Below, piece after piece: positions 18,601-27,113 of a stretch of 64,000 nucleotides of DNA. The DNA lies in contig NZ_JAUNOQ010000005.1 of the NCBI RefSeq assembly GCF_030531065.1, forward strand, positions 114,577 to 178,576, given 5' to 3'. The translations under genes were made by a program, and so were the position numbers. The notes beneath the pieces were generated by a model. That model did no database searches. It was not told the DNA's origin and saw only the letters and a program-made list of their open reading frames with translations. The first letter of the stretch is position 1. Each line of letters opens with the position of its first letter. The DNA is from Phascolarctobacterium sp. (lineage in GTDB: Bacteria > Bacillota > Negativicutes > Acidaminococcales > Acidaminococcaceae).

Positions 18601-20670
18601 TTATTTTTCCAGACTTTCCAGCTGCTCGGACAGATCCTGAGTCAGTGAAGCGTTTTTCTTACCGATGTAGGAACGGTATTCTGCTTTTTCAGCGTCGCGT
18701 TTTACCTTAGAAATGCTCAGGCCGATCTTTTTGCTGTCCAGATCCATTTTGATAACCTCGGCTTTAACGATTTGGCCCAGCTCCAGAGCGTCGTCCGGTT
18801 TAGCGATGCGCTCTTGCGCGATTTCGGAAATATGTACCAGGCCTTCAACCTTATCGCTCAGCTTAACGATAGCGCCGAAAGGCAGGAAGCGTACTACTTC
18901 CGCTTCTACGATATCGCCGATATGGAATTGACCTGCTTCAACCTTCCAGGGATCCTCCAGGGTAGCCTTGATGGACAGGGCAACGCGTTTGTTTTCGCGG
19001 TCAATTTTCTTAACCAGTACGGTTACTGCGTCGCCTTCCTTAGCAACGTCGGCAGCCTTAACATTGCGGTCCCAGGACAGCTCGGTGTTGTGTACCAAGC
19101 CGACCAGGCCTGCGCCAACTTCTACGAACAGGCCGAATTCAGCTACTTTAACAACCTTGCCGGGAACAACCTGTCCTTCCTCAACGGAATTGTAGGCTGC
19201 TTCCTCAGCGGCGGCGCGAGCTTCCTTGCGAGCGGCGATTTGAGCTTCACGCTGCTCTCTCCAAGCCTTAGCCTTAGCTTCTTTTTCAGCTTTCAGCAGG
19301 TCGCGGCGGGAAACGACGATGCGTTTCTTTTCCAAATCAACCTCGATAATTTCAGCTTGCAGCTCCTGACCCAGATACGGGGTGAAATCTTCTACGCGGC
19401 GCAGCTCTACATGGGAAGCGGGCATAAAGCCTTCCACGCCTTCTACAGCAACGCCCAGGCCAACGATGTTTTTAGCTTTGTTTTTAATAATACGCAGTAC
19501 CTTAACGGTGGCCGGGCGTTTTTCGCCTTCAGCCAGCTCAGGAACATTCTTCCAGGCTGCGTCGCGTTCAGCCTTTACCTTGGACAGACGAACGAAATCG
19601 CTCTTGGTGCTGCCGGGAATAACTTTAGCTTCAACCTCGTCGCCGGGTTTAACGGTTGCCATCAGTTCTTCAGGATCTACAGCCGGATTCCACTCGGCAT
19701 AAGTGATCAAGCCATCATGTCTATATCCAAAAGATACATAAATGCCGTCTTTATCCAGTTGAATAACGGTACCGTTGACAATTTTGCCCGGATATACCTC
19801 TACCTCCATACTTTCATTGAGCATACTTTCAAAATCCATGTTTTCCATTGCTATAATAGCCTCCTTAATTAAACGGTCCGGAGTGGATGCTCCCGCCGTG
19901 ATTCCTATTTTATGACAATCCCTGAACATATCGCTGCGCAGCTCGCCGGCAGTTTCGATATGATATGCCTTGCGGCAATGCTCCTGCACCAGCTCGAACA
20001 GATGCCGCGTGTTGGCGCTGTTGCGTCCGCCTATAACTACTACTGCGTCAGACTCTGACGCCAGCTTGACGGCAGCCTTTTGCCGCTGCGCCGTAGCCAG
20101 ACAGATGGTGCGCTCCACACGGTACTCGCCGGGCCTTTGCTCTTGCATGGCCTGCAATATATCTTCAAATTTTTGCAGCTCAAAAGTGGTCTGGATGATT
20201 ACTCCATAGCGCTCCTGCTGCGGTATATCAGAGATATCTTTTATACATTCTACACAGATAGCGTTTTTTCCTGCCCATTTTAAAATACTTTTTACTTCGG
20301 GATGATTTTTTTCTCCAACGATTACAGGAAAATAGCCGTCCGCTGCTGCCTGAGCAGCTTTTTTCTGCGCCAGCCGCACATTGGGGCAAGTGGCGTCTAA
20401 GATGTGCAACCCTTTTTGCTCCGCTTCGGCGTAGGTTTCCGGCCCTACTCCATGGGAACGGAAAATAACTGTTTCGCCCGCGCTGAACTGTTCGAGGCTG
20501 TCCCTGCAGTCAATGCCCTGCTGCGCCAGCTCGCTTATCAGCTGCGGATTATGAATTAAAGGTCCCAACGTGCCGCCCCGGATATGCCCGGCGGCCTCCC
20601 TGGCCATATTTACGGCCCGTTTGACGCCGTAGCAAAAGCCGCAGCACTCGGCAACCTTAATCTCCATCAT
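18601..20670 (-). CDS. ispH: IspH (HMBPP reductase) fused to ribosomal protein S1-like domains
   Basis: 689 residues. Residues 1-280 are IspH: CCGFCYGVKRA and DATCPNV carry the first two iron-sulfur cysteines, and CHKIGITAGASTPD contains the third cysteine and the substrate loop. From about 285 on there are four S1 RNA-binding domains (VNGTVIQLDKDGIYVSF; AEGEKRPATVKVLRI; PGKVVKVAEFGLFVEV; GDIVEAEVVRFLPFGAIV). The first part makes IPP/DMAPP in the MEP pathway; the second probably acts on mRNA at the ribosome. The fusion is known in Clostridia and Negativicutes and is not a frameshift artefact: one uninterrupted frame. The start overlaps the plsC stop by 4 bases. Confidence 0.93.
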   Translation of the reverse strand: MMEIKVAECCGFCYGVKRAVNMAREAAGHIRGGTLGPLIHNPQLISELAQQGIDCRDSLEQFSAGETVIFRSHGVGPETYAEAEQKGLHILDATCPNVRLAQKKAAQAAADGYFPVIVGEKNHPEVKSILKWAGKNAICVECIKDISDIPQQERYGVIIQTTFELQKFEDILQAMQEQRPGEYRVERTICLATAQRQKAAVKLASESDAVVVIGGRNSANTRHLFELVQEHCRKAYHIETAGELRSDMFRDCHKIGITAGASTPDRLIKEAIIAMENMDFESMLNESMEVEVYPGKIVNGTVIQLDKDGIYVSFGYRHDGLITYAEWNPAVDPEELMATVKPGDEVEAKVIPGSTKSDFVRLSKVKAERDAAWKNVPELAEGEKRPATVKVLRIIKNKAKNIVGLGVAVEGVEGFMPASHVELRRVEDFTPYLGQELQAEIIEVDLEKKRIVVSRRDLLKAEKEAKAKAWREQREAQIAARKEARAAAEEAAYNSVEEGQVVPGKVVKVAEFGLFVEVGAGLVGLVHNTELSWDRNVKAADVAKEGDAVTVLVKKIDRENKRVALSIKATLEDPWKVEAGQFHIGDIVEAEVVRFLPFGAIVKLSDKVEGLVHISEIAQERIAKPDDALELGQIVKAEVIKMDLDSKKIGLSISKVKRDAEKAEYRSYIGKKNASLTQDLSEQLESLEK

Positions 20671-21263
20671 GCTCTGGCTCCTTCCTGAAGCTGTGCAATG
20701 CGCTGCATCAGGTCTTCCGTCATATTATGCAAAAGCTCCTTATTGATTACGGTGTCGGCAGAAAAATACAGGGGCTTGCCGAAGCGTACCGTAACCTTAG
20801 GCCAGATGCGGCCCTGACGCTGGAAGTCCGTGCCGATAACGCAACAGGGAACGATAGTCGCCATAGCCTTGCTGGCCATCATCAGCGCGCCCGGTTCAGC
20901 CTTGCCCAGCTTGCCGGTCTTGCTGCGGGTTCCCTCCGGGAAGATCGCCAGAACCTGGCTGCTTTGCAAAATTTCTATGCCGCGCTTAATGGCAGCGCGG
21001 TCGGCGCCGCCGCGGCGCACCGGAAATGCGCCCAATATTTTATAGATATCGCCCAGTATGGGCACGAACAGCTCCTGCTTAGCCATAAAATGCACCTTGC
21101 GGGTAGCGGCCGTGCCGATAACCGGCGGGTCAAGCAAGCTTAAATGATTGCTGGCAATAACCAGCGGCCCCTCCTTGGGGATATTTTCCGTTCCTTCCAC
21201 GCGCATACGCAGAACGACGGCAAATAATACACGCAAAATAACCTTAACGACAGCGTAAATCAT
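20667..21263 (-). CDS. plsC: 1-acyl-sn-glycerol-3-phosphate acyltransferase
   Basis: 198 residues with an N-terminal hydrophobic segment (AVVKVILRVLFAVVL) and the acyltransferase blocks NHLSLLDPPV (catalytic NHx4D) and FPEGTRSKTG (glycerol-phosphate binding). It would add the second acyl chain to lysophosphatidic acid at the inner membrane in phospholipid synthesis. It overlaps both cmk and ispH-rpsA by 4 bases; the cmk-plsC-ispH order is a conserved Firmicute neighbourhood. Confidence 0.93.
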   Translation of the reverse strand: MIYAVVKVILRVLFAVVLRMRVEGTENIPKEGPLVIASNHLSLLDPPVIGTAATRKVHFMAKQELFVPILGDIYKILGAFPVRRGGADRAAIKRGIEILQSSQVLAIFPEGTRSKTGKLGKAEPGALMMASKAMATIVPCCVIGTDFQRQGRIWPKVTVRFGKPLYFSADTVINKELLHNMTEDLMQRIAQLQEGARA

Positions 21264-21928
21264 TGGGCTCTCTCCCCGACCAGCTGCAAAATTTTTTCAG
21301 TTACCTGCTCGATATTCATATGCGAGGTATCCAAAAGCAGCGCGTCCTCAGCCTGGCGCAGGGGGGCGATAGCCCGTTCGCTGTCCTGCTTGTCGCGGCT
21401 GGCAATATCCCGCTGCAGCTGCGCCAGGTCAACCTGCTCGCCCTTGGCCAGCAGCTCCTTATAGCGGCGCTGCGCCCGCTCCTCCACCGAAGCGGTTAAG
21501 AAGATTTTCAGCTGCGCGTTGGGAAATACTACCGTGCCGATGTCGCGGCCGTCCATAAGCACGCCGCCTGCGTCGCCCATGCGGCGCTGCTGCTCCACCA
21601 TGGCTTCGCGTACCGCGCCGATAGCGGCTACCCTGGACACGTTGGCCGTTACCTCCGCGCTGCGGATGGCGTCCGTAACCTCCTGCCCGTCGACAAACAC
21701 TCTATTGACGTTAGCCTCCGGCCTGAACTGGATAACCATAGTATTTGCCAGCTGGCTGATAAAAGCCTCGTCAAAGGGCTGACCAGTCTGCAAAAACCTC
21801 CAGGCCACGCTGCGGTACATAGCGCCCGTGTCGATGTAGGCATAGCCCAATCTTTCGGCGGCCAGCTTGGCGATAGTGCTTTTGCCTGCTCCCGCAGGGC
21901 CGTCAATAGCGACAACAATTTTTTTCAT
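21260..21928 (-). CDS. cmk: cytidylate kinase
   Basis: 222 residues from ATG 21928; the frame is open to 22051 but family proteins start at KKIVVAIDGPAGAGKST, whose P-loop binds ATP. YIDTGAMYR and DGRDIGTVVFP are the CMP-binding and conserved Cmk motifs, followed by the lid QRRYKEL and SRDKQDSERAIAPL. It phosphorylates CMP and dCMP to the diphosphates in the cytoplasm. The ribosome-binding site before 21928 is weak (GTGTGG). Ends with a 4-base overlap with plsC. Confidence 0.93.
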   Translation of the reverse strand: MKKIVVAIDGPAGAGKSTIAKLAAERLGYAYIDTGAMYRSVAWRFLQTGQPFDEAFISQLANTMVIQFRPEANVNRVFVDGQEVTDAIRSAEVTANVSRVAAIGAVREAMVEQQRRMGDAGGVLMDGRDIGTVVFPNAQLKIFLTASVEERAQRRYKELLAKGEQVDLAQLQRDIASRDKQDSERAIAPLRQAEDALLLDTSHMNIEQVTEKILQLVGERAQ

Positions 21929-21947
21929 AGAACATAACCACACTTTT

Positions 21948-23183
21948 TTAAATATTGGCTGCTGCACAGCCTGCGGCATAGCCGCTGGAAAAGGCAGCCT
22001 GTAAATTAAAGCCGCCGGTATAACCGTCCACGTCCATAACCTCGCCGGCAAAATATAAGCCGCCGACCAGCTTGGATTCCATGGTTTTGGGATTTATTTC
22101 CTTCACGTCCACGCCTCCGGCGGTAACGATGGCCTCGCCGATAGGGCGCGCAGCCGTAATTGGCACGCAAAAGCTCTTTAAAGCCTGCAATAAGCGCAGG
22201 CGTTCCTCACGCGAAATCTGGTTGACGAATTTTTCCTCGTCCAGATACGCCATATCGCAAACGACAGGAATCAAGCGCTGCGGCAGAAGGTCCTTCATAC
22301 CGTTAGCCAGCTGCTTGCGGCTGTATTCCTTAAAATCGCGCTGCAAACGGGCGTCCAGCTTTTCCGCATTCAGGGCGGGCTTTAAATCGATGTGCAGCTC
22401 CACCTCCTGCCCCGCGTTCAGCGCCTTAACGGCAGCGTTGCTGAGCGAAAGAATGATGGGGCCCGATACGCCGAAATGCGTAAAAAGCATTTCACCGAAC
22501 TCGCTGCCAATCTTCTTGCCGTCGGCCAGCAGCGTAGCCTGCACATTGCGCAGGGATAAGCCCTGCAGCTCGTCCACATAGGGATAATCGCTTTCCAAAG
22601 GCACCAGCGACGGCTTCAATGCCACAATATGGTGCCCCGCCTTAGCCGCCAGCTTAGCGCCGCCGCCGTCGCTGCCCGTTCCCGGGTAGGAAGCGCCGCC
22701 CGCCGCCAAAATAACGGCGTCCGCTGTGTGTACGCCGTTAATCGTCTTTACGCCGACGGCTCTGCCGTCCTTGACCACGATTTCCAGCGCTTTAGTATCG
22801 GTAAGCAGTCTGCCGCCCAGGCTGGTGAACAGCCTGACCAGCGTATCGACAACATCCTTAGCCCGGTCGCTGACGGGGAAAATTCTGCCGCCCCGCTCTA
22901 CCTTTGTAGGCAGGCCGTTATTTTCCAGCATCTCTACTATATCATTATTAGTGAACCTGTGTAAAGCACTATTTAAAAATCTTCCGTTGCCGGGAAGATT
23001 TTTCACAAATTCCTGCAATTCGCAGGCGTTAGTTATATTACAGCGCCCTTTGCCCGTAATCAGCATTTTTTTGCCGGGCTGACGCATTTTTTCCAAAATC
23101 GTAACGCTGGCGCCGTTCTGTGCGGCGGCAATGCCTGCCAGCAGCCCCGCCGCCCCGCCGCCGATGATAACCACCCGGCTCAT
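21948..23183 (-). CDS. HI0933/YhiN-like FAD-dependent oxidoreductase
   Basis: 411 residues, typical of the family. The N-terminus has the Rossmann dinucleotide motif VVIIGGGAAGLLAGIAA and the family signature GKKMLITGKGRCNITN. ILAAGGASYPGTGSDG and the C-terminal GGVDVKEINPKTMESK...GLYFAGEVMDVDGYTGGFNLQ bind FAD. Biochemical role in bacteria is poorly defined. Here it lies between rluB and cmk, overlapping rluB by 4 bases, which is a common Firmicute arrangement. Confidence 0.9.
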   Translation of the reverse strand: MSRVVIIGGGAAGLLAGIAAAQNGASVTILEKMRQPGKKMLITGKGRCNITNACELQEFVKNLPGNGRFLNSALHRFTNNDIVEMLENNGLPTKVERGGRIFPVSDRAKDVVDTLVRLFTSLGGRLLTDTKALEIVVKDGRAVGVKTINGVHTADAVILAAGGASYPGTGSDGGGAKLAAKAGHHIVALKPSLVPLESDYPYVDELQGLSLRNVQATLLADGKKIGSEFGEMLFTHFGVSGPIILSLSNAAVKALNAGQEVELHIDLKPALNAEKLDARLQRDFKEYSRKQLANGMKDLLPQRLIPVVCDMAYLDEEKFVNQISREERLRLLQALKSFCVPITAARPIGEAIVTAGGVDVKEINPKTMESKLVGGLYFAGEVMDVDGYTGGFNLQAAFSSGYAAGCAAANI

Positions 23184-23905
23184 AGCTTAGCCGCCTTTTT
23201 TAAAGCCGCCAGTTCGCCGTCGGTCAGCTCGCGGAATTTGCCGCGTCCCAGATTGCTCAAGGTCAGCGGCCCCATTTTAATGCGTTTTAAATCGCGCACA
23301 GGGAAACCGATAGCGTCGCACATCCGGCGTACCTGGCGGTTGCGCCCTTCGTGAATCGTGATGTCGAACAGCGTAAAATTATGCTCGTGCTCGTAGCTGC
23401 GCAGATTGACCACCGCCGGAGCCGTCATGCCGTCCTCCAGCTTAATGCCCATGCGCAGCAAATCCAGCTTCTCGTCGGGTACAATACCCGGCACCTTCAC
23501 AAGATAGGTTTTATTAACCTCGTGGCTGGGGTGCATCAACGCCTGGGCCAGCGCGCCGTCGTTAGTCAGCAGCAGCAGTCCTTCGGTATTGTAATCCAGA
23601 CGGCCGACGGGAAACACCCGTTCCGGCAAATCCTTGACAAAATCGGCGATACTGCGCCGGTTTTCCGGGTCGCTCATGGTCGTAACCACGCCGCGGGGCT
23701 TATAAAACATATAATAGGCTTTGCTTTCGGCTTTAATGGGCTTGCCGTCCACCATAATACGTGTTCTGGCGGGGTCAAACTTACTGCCCAGCTCGGTCAC
23801 AACCTTACCGTCAACGCGGACGCGGCCCGCCGTAATAATCTTTTCTGCTTCGCGGCGGGACGCGATGCCTGCCGCCGCCAAAATCTTTTGTAAACGCTCT
23901 TCCAT
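23180..23905 (-). CDS. rluB: 23S rRNA pseudouridine synthase, RluB/RsuA family
   Basis: 241 residues. An S4 RNA-binding domain covers about 1-60 (RLQKILAAAGIASRREAEKII). The catalytic motif GRLDYNTEGLLLLTNDG near residue 100 contains the nucleophilic aspartate, and the C-terminal EGRNRQVRRM motif is also present. By analogy with B. subtilis RluB it should modify U2605 (E. coli numbering) of 23S rRNA; the exact site is inferred. Its place next to scpB is typical of Firmicutes. Confidence 0.9.
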   Translation of the reverse strand: MEERLQKILAAAGIASRREAEKIITAGRVRVDGKVVTELGSKFDPARTRIMVDGKPIKAESKAYYMFYKPRGVVTTMSDPENRRSIADFVKDLPERVFPVGRLDYNTEGLLLLTNDGALAQALMHPSHEVNKTYLVKVPGIVPDEKLDLLRMGIKLEDGMTAPAVVNLRSYEHEHNFTLFDITIHEGRNRQVRRMCDAIGFPVRDLKRIKMGPLTLSNLGRGKFRELTDGELAALKKAAKL

Positions 23906-23913
23906 CTAATCTA

Positions 23914-24498
23914 TTATTCCTTTAATTCATTATTTTCGTGATTCTCTTCCAAGGACAGCACCTGCTGCACCGCCTCCTGCTCGTCCTCCGGCAAGGGTTC
24001 TACGGCAGGCAAATCCTGCAGCGACGCCAGGCCAAACACCGTCAGGAATTTATCTGTAGTGGCGTATAATATGGGGTTGCCCAAAGCCTTCTTGCGCCCG
24101 GCTTCCGTCACCAAGCCCAAATCCAGTAGCGTTCCCAGCACGCCGTCCACCTTGACGCCGCGGATAGCCTCCATCTCCGCACGGGTAACAGGCTGCTTAA
24201 ACGCGATAATCGCCAGTGTCTCCATGGCCGCGTTAGTCAGCCTGACCTCTTTTTTGCGGTTCAGATTGCTCAGCAGGCGGTAATGCACCGGCTTGGTCAC
24301 CAGCTGATAGCCCCCGCCCACCTGACGCAGCATCAGGCCGCGGGCTTCGTCCTCATAACTGTGCTCCAGCGTGGACAGCAGCTCCCAAACCTGAGGCTTT
24401 TCCAGCTGCAATACATTGGCCAGTTCGCCCACGCTGATGGGCTCGCCTGCGGCAAAAAGCACCGCCTCCAGCGCTCCCGTCATCTGCTCATGATACAT
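23914..24498 (-). CDS. scpB: segregation and condensation protein B
   Basis: 194 residues with two winged-helix domains: ALEAVLFAAGEPISVGELA at the N-terminus, and MEALAIIA-type text (METLAIIAFKQPVTRAEMEAIRGVKVDGVLGTL) in the second. ScpB is the kite subunit that dimerises and binds ScpA in the SMC condensin, organising the nucleoid. The start overlaps scpA by 11 bases. The acidic tail is unremarkable. Confidence 0.93.
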   Translation of the reverse strand: MYHEQMTGALEAVLFAAGEPISVGELANVLQLEKPQVWELLSTLEHSYEDEARGLMLRQVGGGYQLVTKPVHYRLLSNLNRKKEVRLTNAAMETLAIIAFKQPVTRAEMEAIRGVKVDGVLGTLLDLGLVTEAGRKKALGNPILYATTDKFLTVFGLASLQDLPAVEPLPEDEQEAVQQVLSLEENHENNELKE

Positions 24499-25210
24499 GG
24501 CTGCTCTCCCCCTGTCTGCCGAAAATATAAATGGGCGCGAAATGCTGCGCCTGGCTGATAGCTACCAGCCCCAGCTTCAGCAGCTCCAGCACCGCCAGAA
24601 AAGCCGCCACCTTTTCGCCGGGACGTCCCGAACGGAACAGCTCGTTAAGTAAAAAGCCGTGGGGATGACGATTAAGCCGCTGCAAAATGGCGGACATTTT
24701 TTCCTGCACGCTGAAGGCCTGCGGCTCGATAAAGGCTGTGGGCCTGCTGCCGCCGGCAAGCATGCCCGCCAAGGCCTTGAGCAGATCCTGCACCGGGTAA
24801 TGCCCCAAATTGCGCTCCACCATATTGGCGAACATAGGCGCACGCTGGCCGAAACGGTCGGCTTCTTCCTTTAATGCGCGCAGCTTATTAGCGGCTCGCT
24901 TAATGCGGCGGTATTCCACCAGCATTTCCACCAGCTGCTGGCGCGGGTCAGTCTCCTCCTCATCGTCGGCGGCAGCCTCCTTCGGCAGCAGCAGCCGCGA
25001 TTTTATTTGCAGCAGCGTGGCTGCCATCACCAGAAATTCGCTGGCTATTTCCATATCAAATTCGCTGAGATTACGCAGATAGCTGATGTACTGCTCCGTA
25101 ATCTCCACGATGGGAATATCATAAATATCTATTTTATCCCTCTCGATTAAATGCATCAATAAATCGAGAGGCCCTTCAAAAGCGTTAAGCTTTAACGACA
25201 AATCCTTCAT
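24488..25210 (-). CDS. scpA: segregation and condensation protein A (kleisin)
   Basis: 240 residues. The N-terminal FEGPLDLLMHLIERDKIDIYDIPI is the diagnostic ScpA motif that binds the SMC neck; the C-terminal helix-turn region binds the SMC head. A middle acidic stretch (AAADDEEETD) follows the LLQIKSRLLLP motif. Works with ScpB and SMC in chromosome condensation. It starts 9 bases after the M50 protease stop. Confidence 0.93.
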   Translation of the reverse strand: MKDLSLKLNAFEGPLDLLMHLIERDKIDIYDIPIVEITEQYISYLRNLSEFDMEIASEFLVMAATLLQIKSRLLLPKEAAADDEEETDPRQQLVEMLVEYRRIKRAANKLRALKEEADRFGQRAPMFANMVERNLGHYPVQDLLKALAGMLAGGSRPTAFIEPQAFSVQEKMSAILQRLNRHPHGFLLNELFRSGRPGEKVAAFLAVLELLKLGLVAISQAQHFAPIYIFGRQGESSHVS

Positions 25211-25219
25211 TGCGGCAAA

Positions 25220-25840
25220 TTAAAAGACAATACGCAGCAGACTGTTGACCAGCATCAGATAGCCGTTAGCCAGGGGATTGATAATCATACCGGTAATACC
25301 GGTAAAAACCAATGCGATAAGGATCAAGAAGCCGTAACGGTCAACGATATTATTAAACTGCCAGGACTGCCTGGCAGGCAGCAGTTCGGATAAAATGCGC
25401 GAGCCGTCCAAGGGCGGAATGGGAATCAGATTGAAAAAGGCAAACCATACGTTATACAGCTGCATCCACAGCAAAAAACGGTACATGCCGTCGCTCATCA
25501 AGCCCAGGCGATTGGTCAGCGCCATCAGCAGAGCCGCTAAAAAGCACAAAAAGAGATTGGCCGCAGGACCGGCAAAGGATACCTTTAAAATACCCTCGCG
25601 GCGGTTGCGGAAATTATTTACATTGATAGGCACTCCCTTAGCCCAGCCAAAGCCGGCCACCACCAGCAGCACTGCGCCGATGGGGTCAAGATGGGCCATT
25701 GGGTTAAAGGTCAGCCGTCCTGCGTAGCGCGCCGTCGGGTCGCCCATGCTATCCGCACATTGAGCGTGCGCATATTCATGGATGGATATGGCGAACAGCA
25801 AGGCAGGAATACGGTATATCATAGTACTTAAATCAAGCAT
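25220..25840 (-). CDS. site-2 protease family (M50) membrane protein
   Basis: 206 residues with several membrane segments. ISIHEYAHAQ is the HExxH zinc motif and NPMAHLDPIGAVLL corresponds to the second metal-binding element; LIPIPPLDGSRIL is the third conserved region of this short S2P subgroup. It may cut membrane proteins within the bilayer; the substrate is unknown. First gene of the operon: GGAGG before ATG and a promoter just upstream. Position before scpA is a common Firmicute arrangement. Confidence 0.9.
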   Translation of the reverse strand: MLDLSTMIYRIPALLFAISIHEYAHAQCADSMGDPTARYAGRLTFNPMAHLDPIGAVLLVVAGFGWAKGVPINVNNFRNRREGILKVSFAGPAANLFLCFLAALLMALTNRLGLMSDGMYRFLLWMQLYNVWFAFFNLIPIPPLDGSRILSELLPARQSWQFNNIVDRYGFLILIALVFTGITGMIINPLANGYLMLVNSLLRIVF

Positions 25841-25874
25841 TACAGCCTCCGGTAGAAAATATCTTAATGGTACA

Positions 25875-25904
25875 ATTATACAACAGCTTGCGTTATTAAG
25901 TCAA
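25875..25904 (-). promoter_or_regulatory. promoter of the M50-scpAB-cmk-ispH-fni operon
   Basis: Minus-strand TTGACT (25904-25899), 18-base spacer, TATAAT (25880-25875). The T run of the crotonase terminator directly abuts the -35. Confidence 0.75.
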
Positions 25905-25946
25905 AAAGAAAACGGAACCGCCGCAGTTTTTCTGTGACGATTCCGT
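25904..25946 (-). terminator. intrinsic terminator of the crotonase gene
   Basis: Minus-strand stem ACGGAATCGTC/GGCGGTTCCGT (two G-T wobbles) with the loop region containing an extra CAG/CTG pairing, followed by TTTTCTTTTT. It ends 10-50 bases after the crotonase stop. Confidence 0.85.
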
Positions 25947-25956
25947 AAAAATTTTG

Positions 25957-26733
25957 TTATTTCCCCGTAAAAGCAGGCGGACGCTTTTCATAGAAAGCGG
26001 CTATGCCTTCCTTGCAGTCGTCGGTACCCATAAGCAGGGACTGGGTAGTTTCTTCGATAGCCAGCACCTCGTCCAGGGTCAGGGCCGTATTGTTCAGATA
26101 CTTCTTAGTCAGGCCGATAGCCAGAGGAGCACTGGCAGCCAAACGCCCTGCCATCTCATAAACCTTATCCTTCAGCTCGGCGTCGTCGCACACATGGTTA
26201 AGCATCCCCAAGGCAGCCGCCGTAGGCGCGTCGATTAAGTCGCCGGTAAACATCAGCTCCTTAGCCTTATGCACGCCGATAGCCTTGGGCAAAAAGTACA
26301 GGCCGCCGCAGTCAGGAATGAGGCCAACCTTGGCAAAGCTTTCGCCAAAACGAGCTTTGCTGGAAGCATAGATTAAATCGCAGGCCAGCATCAAATTCAC
26401 GCCTGCACCGGCAGTAACGCCGTTGACATAAGCGATGACCGGTTTTTCCATAACGGTAATGCGCTTGGCTACGTCCCCTACCTTAGCGATAAATGCTTTT
26501 TTAGCCGCCGTACCGGTCAGCCCGTTCAGATAGCTTAAATCCCCGCCTGCGCAAAAGGCTTTGCCGTTGCCCGTCAGCACGATGCACTTTACCTCGCTGT
26601 CGGCCTCAGCCTTATCCAAAGCGTCATGCAGGCCATTGATAAGTCCATCGTTCATCGAATTAAGGCTTTTCGGACGGTTCATGGTAATAGTGGCAATATG
26701 ATTTTCTACAGCGTATAAAACGGCTTCTTCCAT
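25957..26733 (-). CDS. enoyl-CoA hydratase/isomerase family protein (crotonase)
   Basis: 258 residues, standard crotonase length. IATITMNRPKSLNSMN opens the fold; GNGKAFCAGGDLSYL and YVNGVTAGAGVNLMLACDLIYAS form the two oxyanion-hole regions, and FGESFAKVGLIPDCGGLYFLP carries the segment with the usual catalytic acidic position, here ending in D rather than the common E (PDCGG). It acts on an acyl-CoA in the cytoplasm, for example hydration or isomerisation; the substrate cannot be told from sequence. It stands alone, with its own promoter, terminator and an attenuator-like leader. Confidence 0.9.
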   Translation of the reverse strand: MEEAVLYAVENHIATITMNRPKSLNSMNDGLINGLHDALDKAEADSEVKCIVLTGNGKAFCAGGDLSYLNGLTGTAAKKAFIAKVGDVAKRITVMEKPVIAYVNGVTAGAGVNLMLACDLIYASSKARFGESFAKVGLIPDCGGLYFLPKAIGVHKAKELMFTGDLIDAPTAAALGMLNHVCDDAELKDKVYEMAGRLAASAPLAIGLTKKYLNNTALTLDEVLAIEETTQSLLMGTDDCKEGIAAFYEKRPPAFTGK

Positions 26734-26755
26734 GAAAACAACTCCTTTGCTATTG

Positions 26756-26810
26756 AAAAACCCGAAGCTGGCAGCTCCGGGTTTTTGTTTGCGTGAAGCT
26801 CTGCCTTCAC
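26756..26810 (-). promoter_or_regulatory. crotonase leader with hairpin plus terminator (possible attenuator)
   Basis: Between promoter and gene the minus-strand leader forms hairpin GTGAAG/CTTCAC (26810-26793) and then a 9-bp stem CCCGGAGCT/AGCTTCGGG (26781-26761) followed by TTTTT, ending 22 bases before the ATG. The loop of the terminator (GCC) and GGCAG in the first hairpin can pair, so an alternative fold is possible. Signal unknown. Confidence 0.55.
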
Positions 26811-26834
26811 AATCAACACTTTTTAGTCATTTAA

Positions 26835-26863
26835 AGTATAACATATGCTTCGCTAAAATGCAA
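26835..26863 (-). promoter_or_regulatory. promoter of the crotonase gene
   Basis: Minus-strand TTGCAT (26863-26858), 17-base spacer, TATACT (26840-26835), giving a leader of about 95 bases. Confidence 0.65.
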
Positions 26864-26879
26864 GAATATAACTAATGAT

Positions 26880-26908
26880 AAAAAAAGCCAGAACCTTGCG
26901 ATTCTGGC
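26880..26908 (-). terminator. terminator of tRNA-Asn
   Basis: Minus-strand GCCAGAA/TTCTGGC stem with an 8-base loop followed by seven T, starting about 10 bases after the tRNA 3' end. Confidence 0.88.
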
Positions 26909-26918
26909 GTAATTTTTC

Positions 26919-26994
26919 TGGCTCCCCGAGTAGGACTCGAACCTACGACGCCCTGATTAACAGTCAGGTGTTCTACCGGCTGAACTATCGGGGA
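26919..26994 (-). tRNA. tRNA-Asn (anticodon GTT)
   Basis: A 76-base cloverleaf on the minus strand: acceptor TCCCCGA/TCGGGGA, D-loop with AGCCGGTAGA, anticodon stem CTGAC/... with loop CTGTTAA giving anticodon GTT, T-arm with GGTTCGAGTCC, discriminator G and an encoded CCA. Behind a perfect consensus promoter and followed by its own terminator. Confidence 0.97.
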
Positions 26995-27023
26995 ATAAGG
27001 TTGATCTTCAATCAACGAAGTAT

Positions 27024-27052
27024 ATTATACATAAATATCCGCTGAATGTCAA
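27024..27052 (-). promoter_or_regulatory. consensus promoter of tRNA-Asn
   Basis: Minus-strand TTGACA (27052-27047), 17-base spacer, TATAAT (27029-27024): both hexamers perfect, as expected for a stable RNA gene. Confidence 0.85.
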
Positions 27053-27065
27053 CGGTTTTCCTGTA

Positions 27066-27111
27066 AAAAGCTGCGGTTAAAGCGATATTTTTACAGTTGC
27101 TGACACCGCAG
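27066..27111 (-). terminator. probable terminator of the cbi operon
   Basis: Minus-strand CTGCGGT ... ACCGCAG stem with a long loop (about 24 bases that hold further weak pairing), then CTTTTT. It lies directly after cbiC. Confidence 0.6.
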
Positions 27112-27113
27112 GC

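Noticed and set aside
18772..19872. Long plus-strand frame of 366 codons
   Set aside because: Antisense shadow of the S1 part of ispH-rpsA, produced by its codon bias.
21359..21366. G6 run considered as a fourth phase-variable tract
   Set aside because: It is shorter and lies inside the cmk coding region, an essential gene unlikely to switch.
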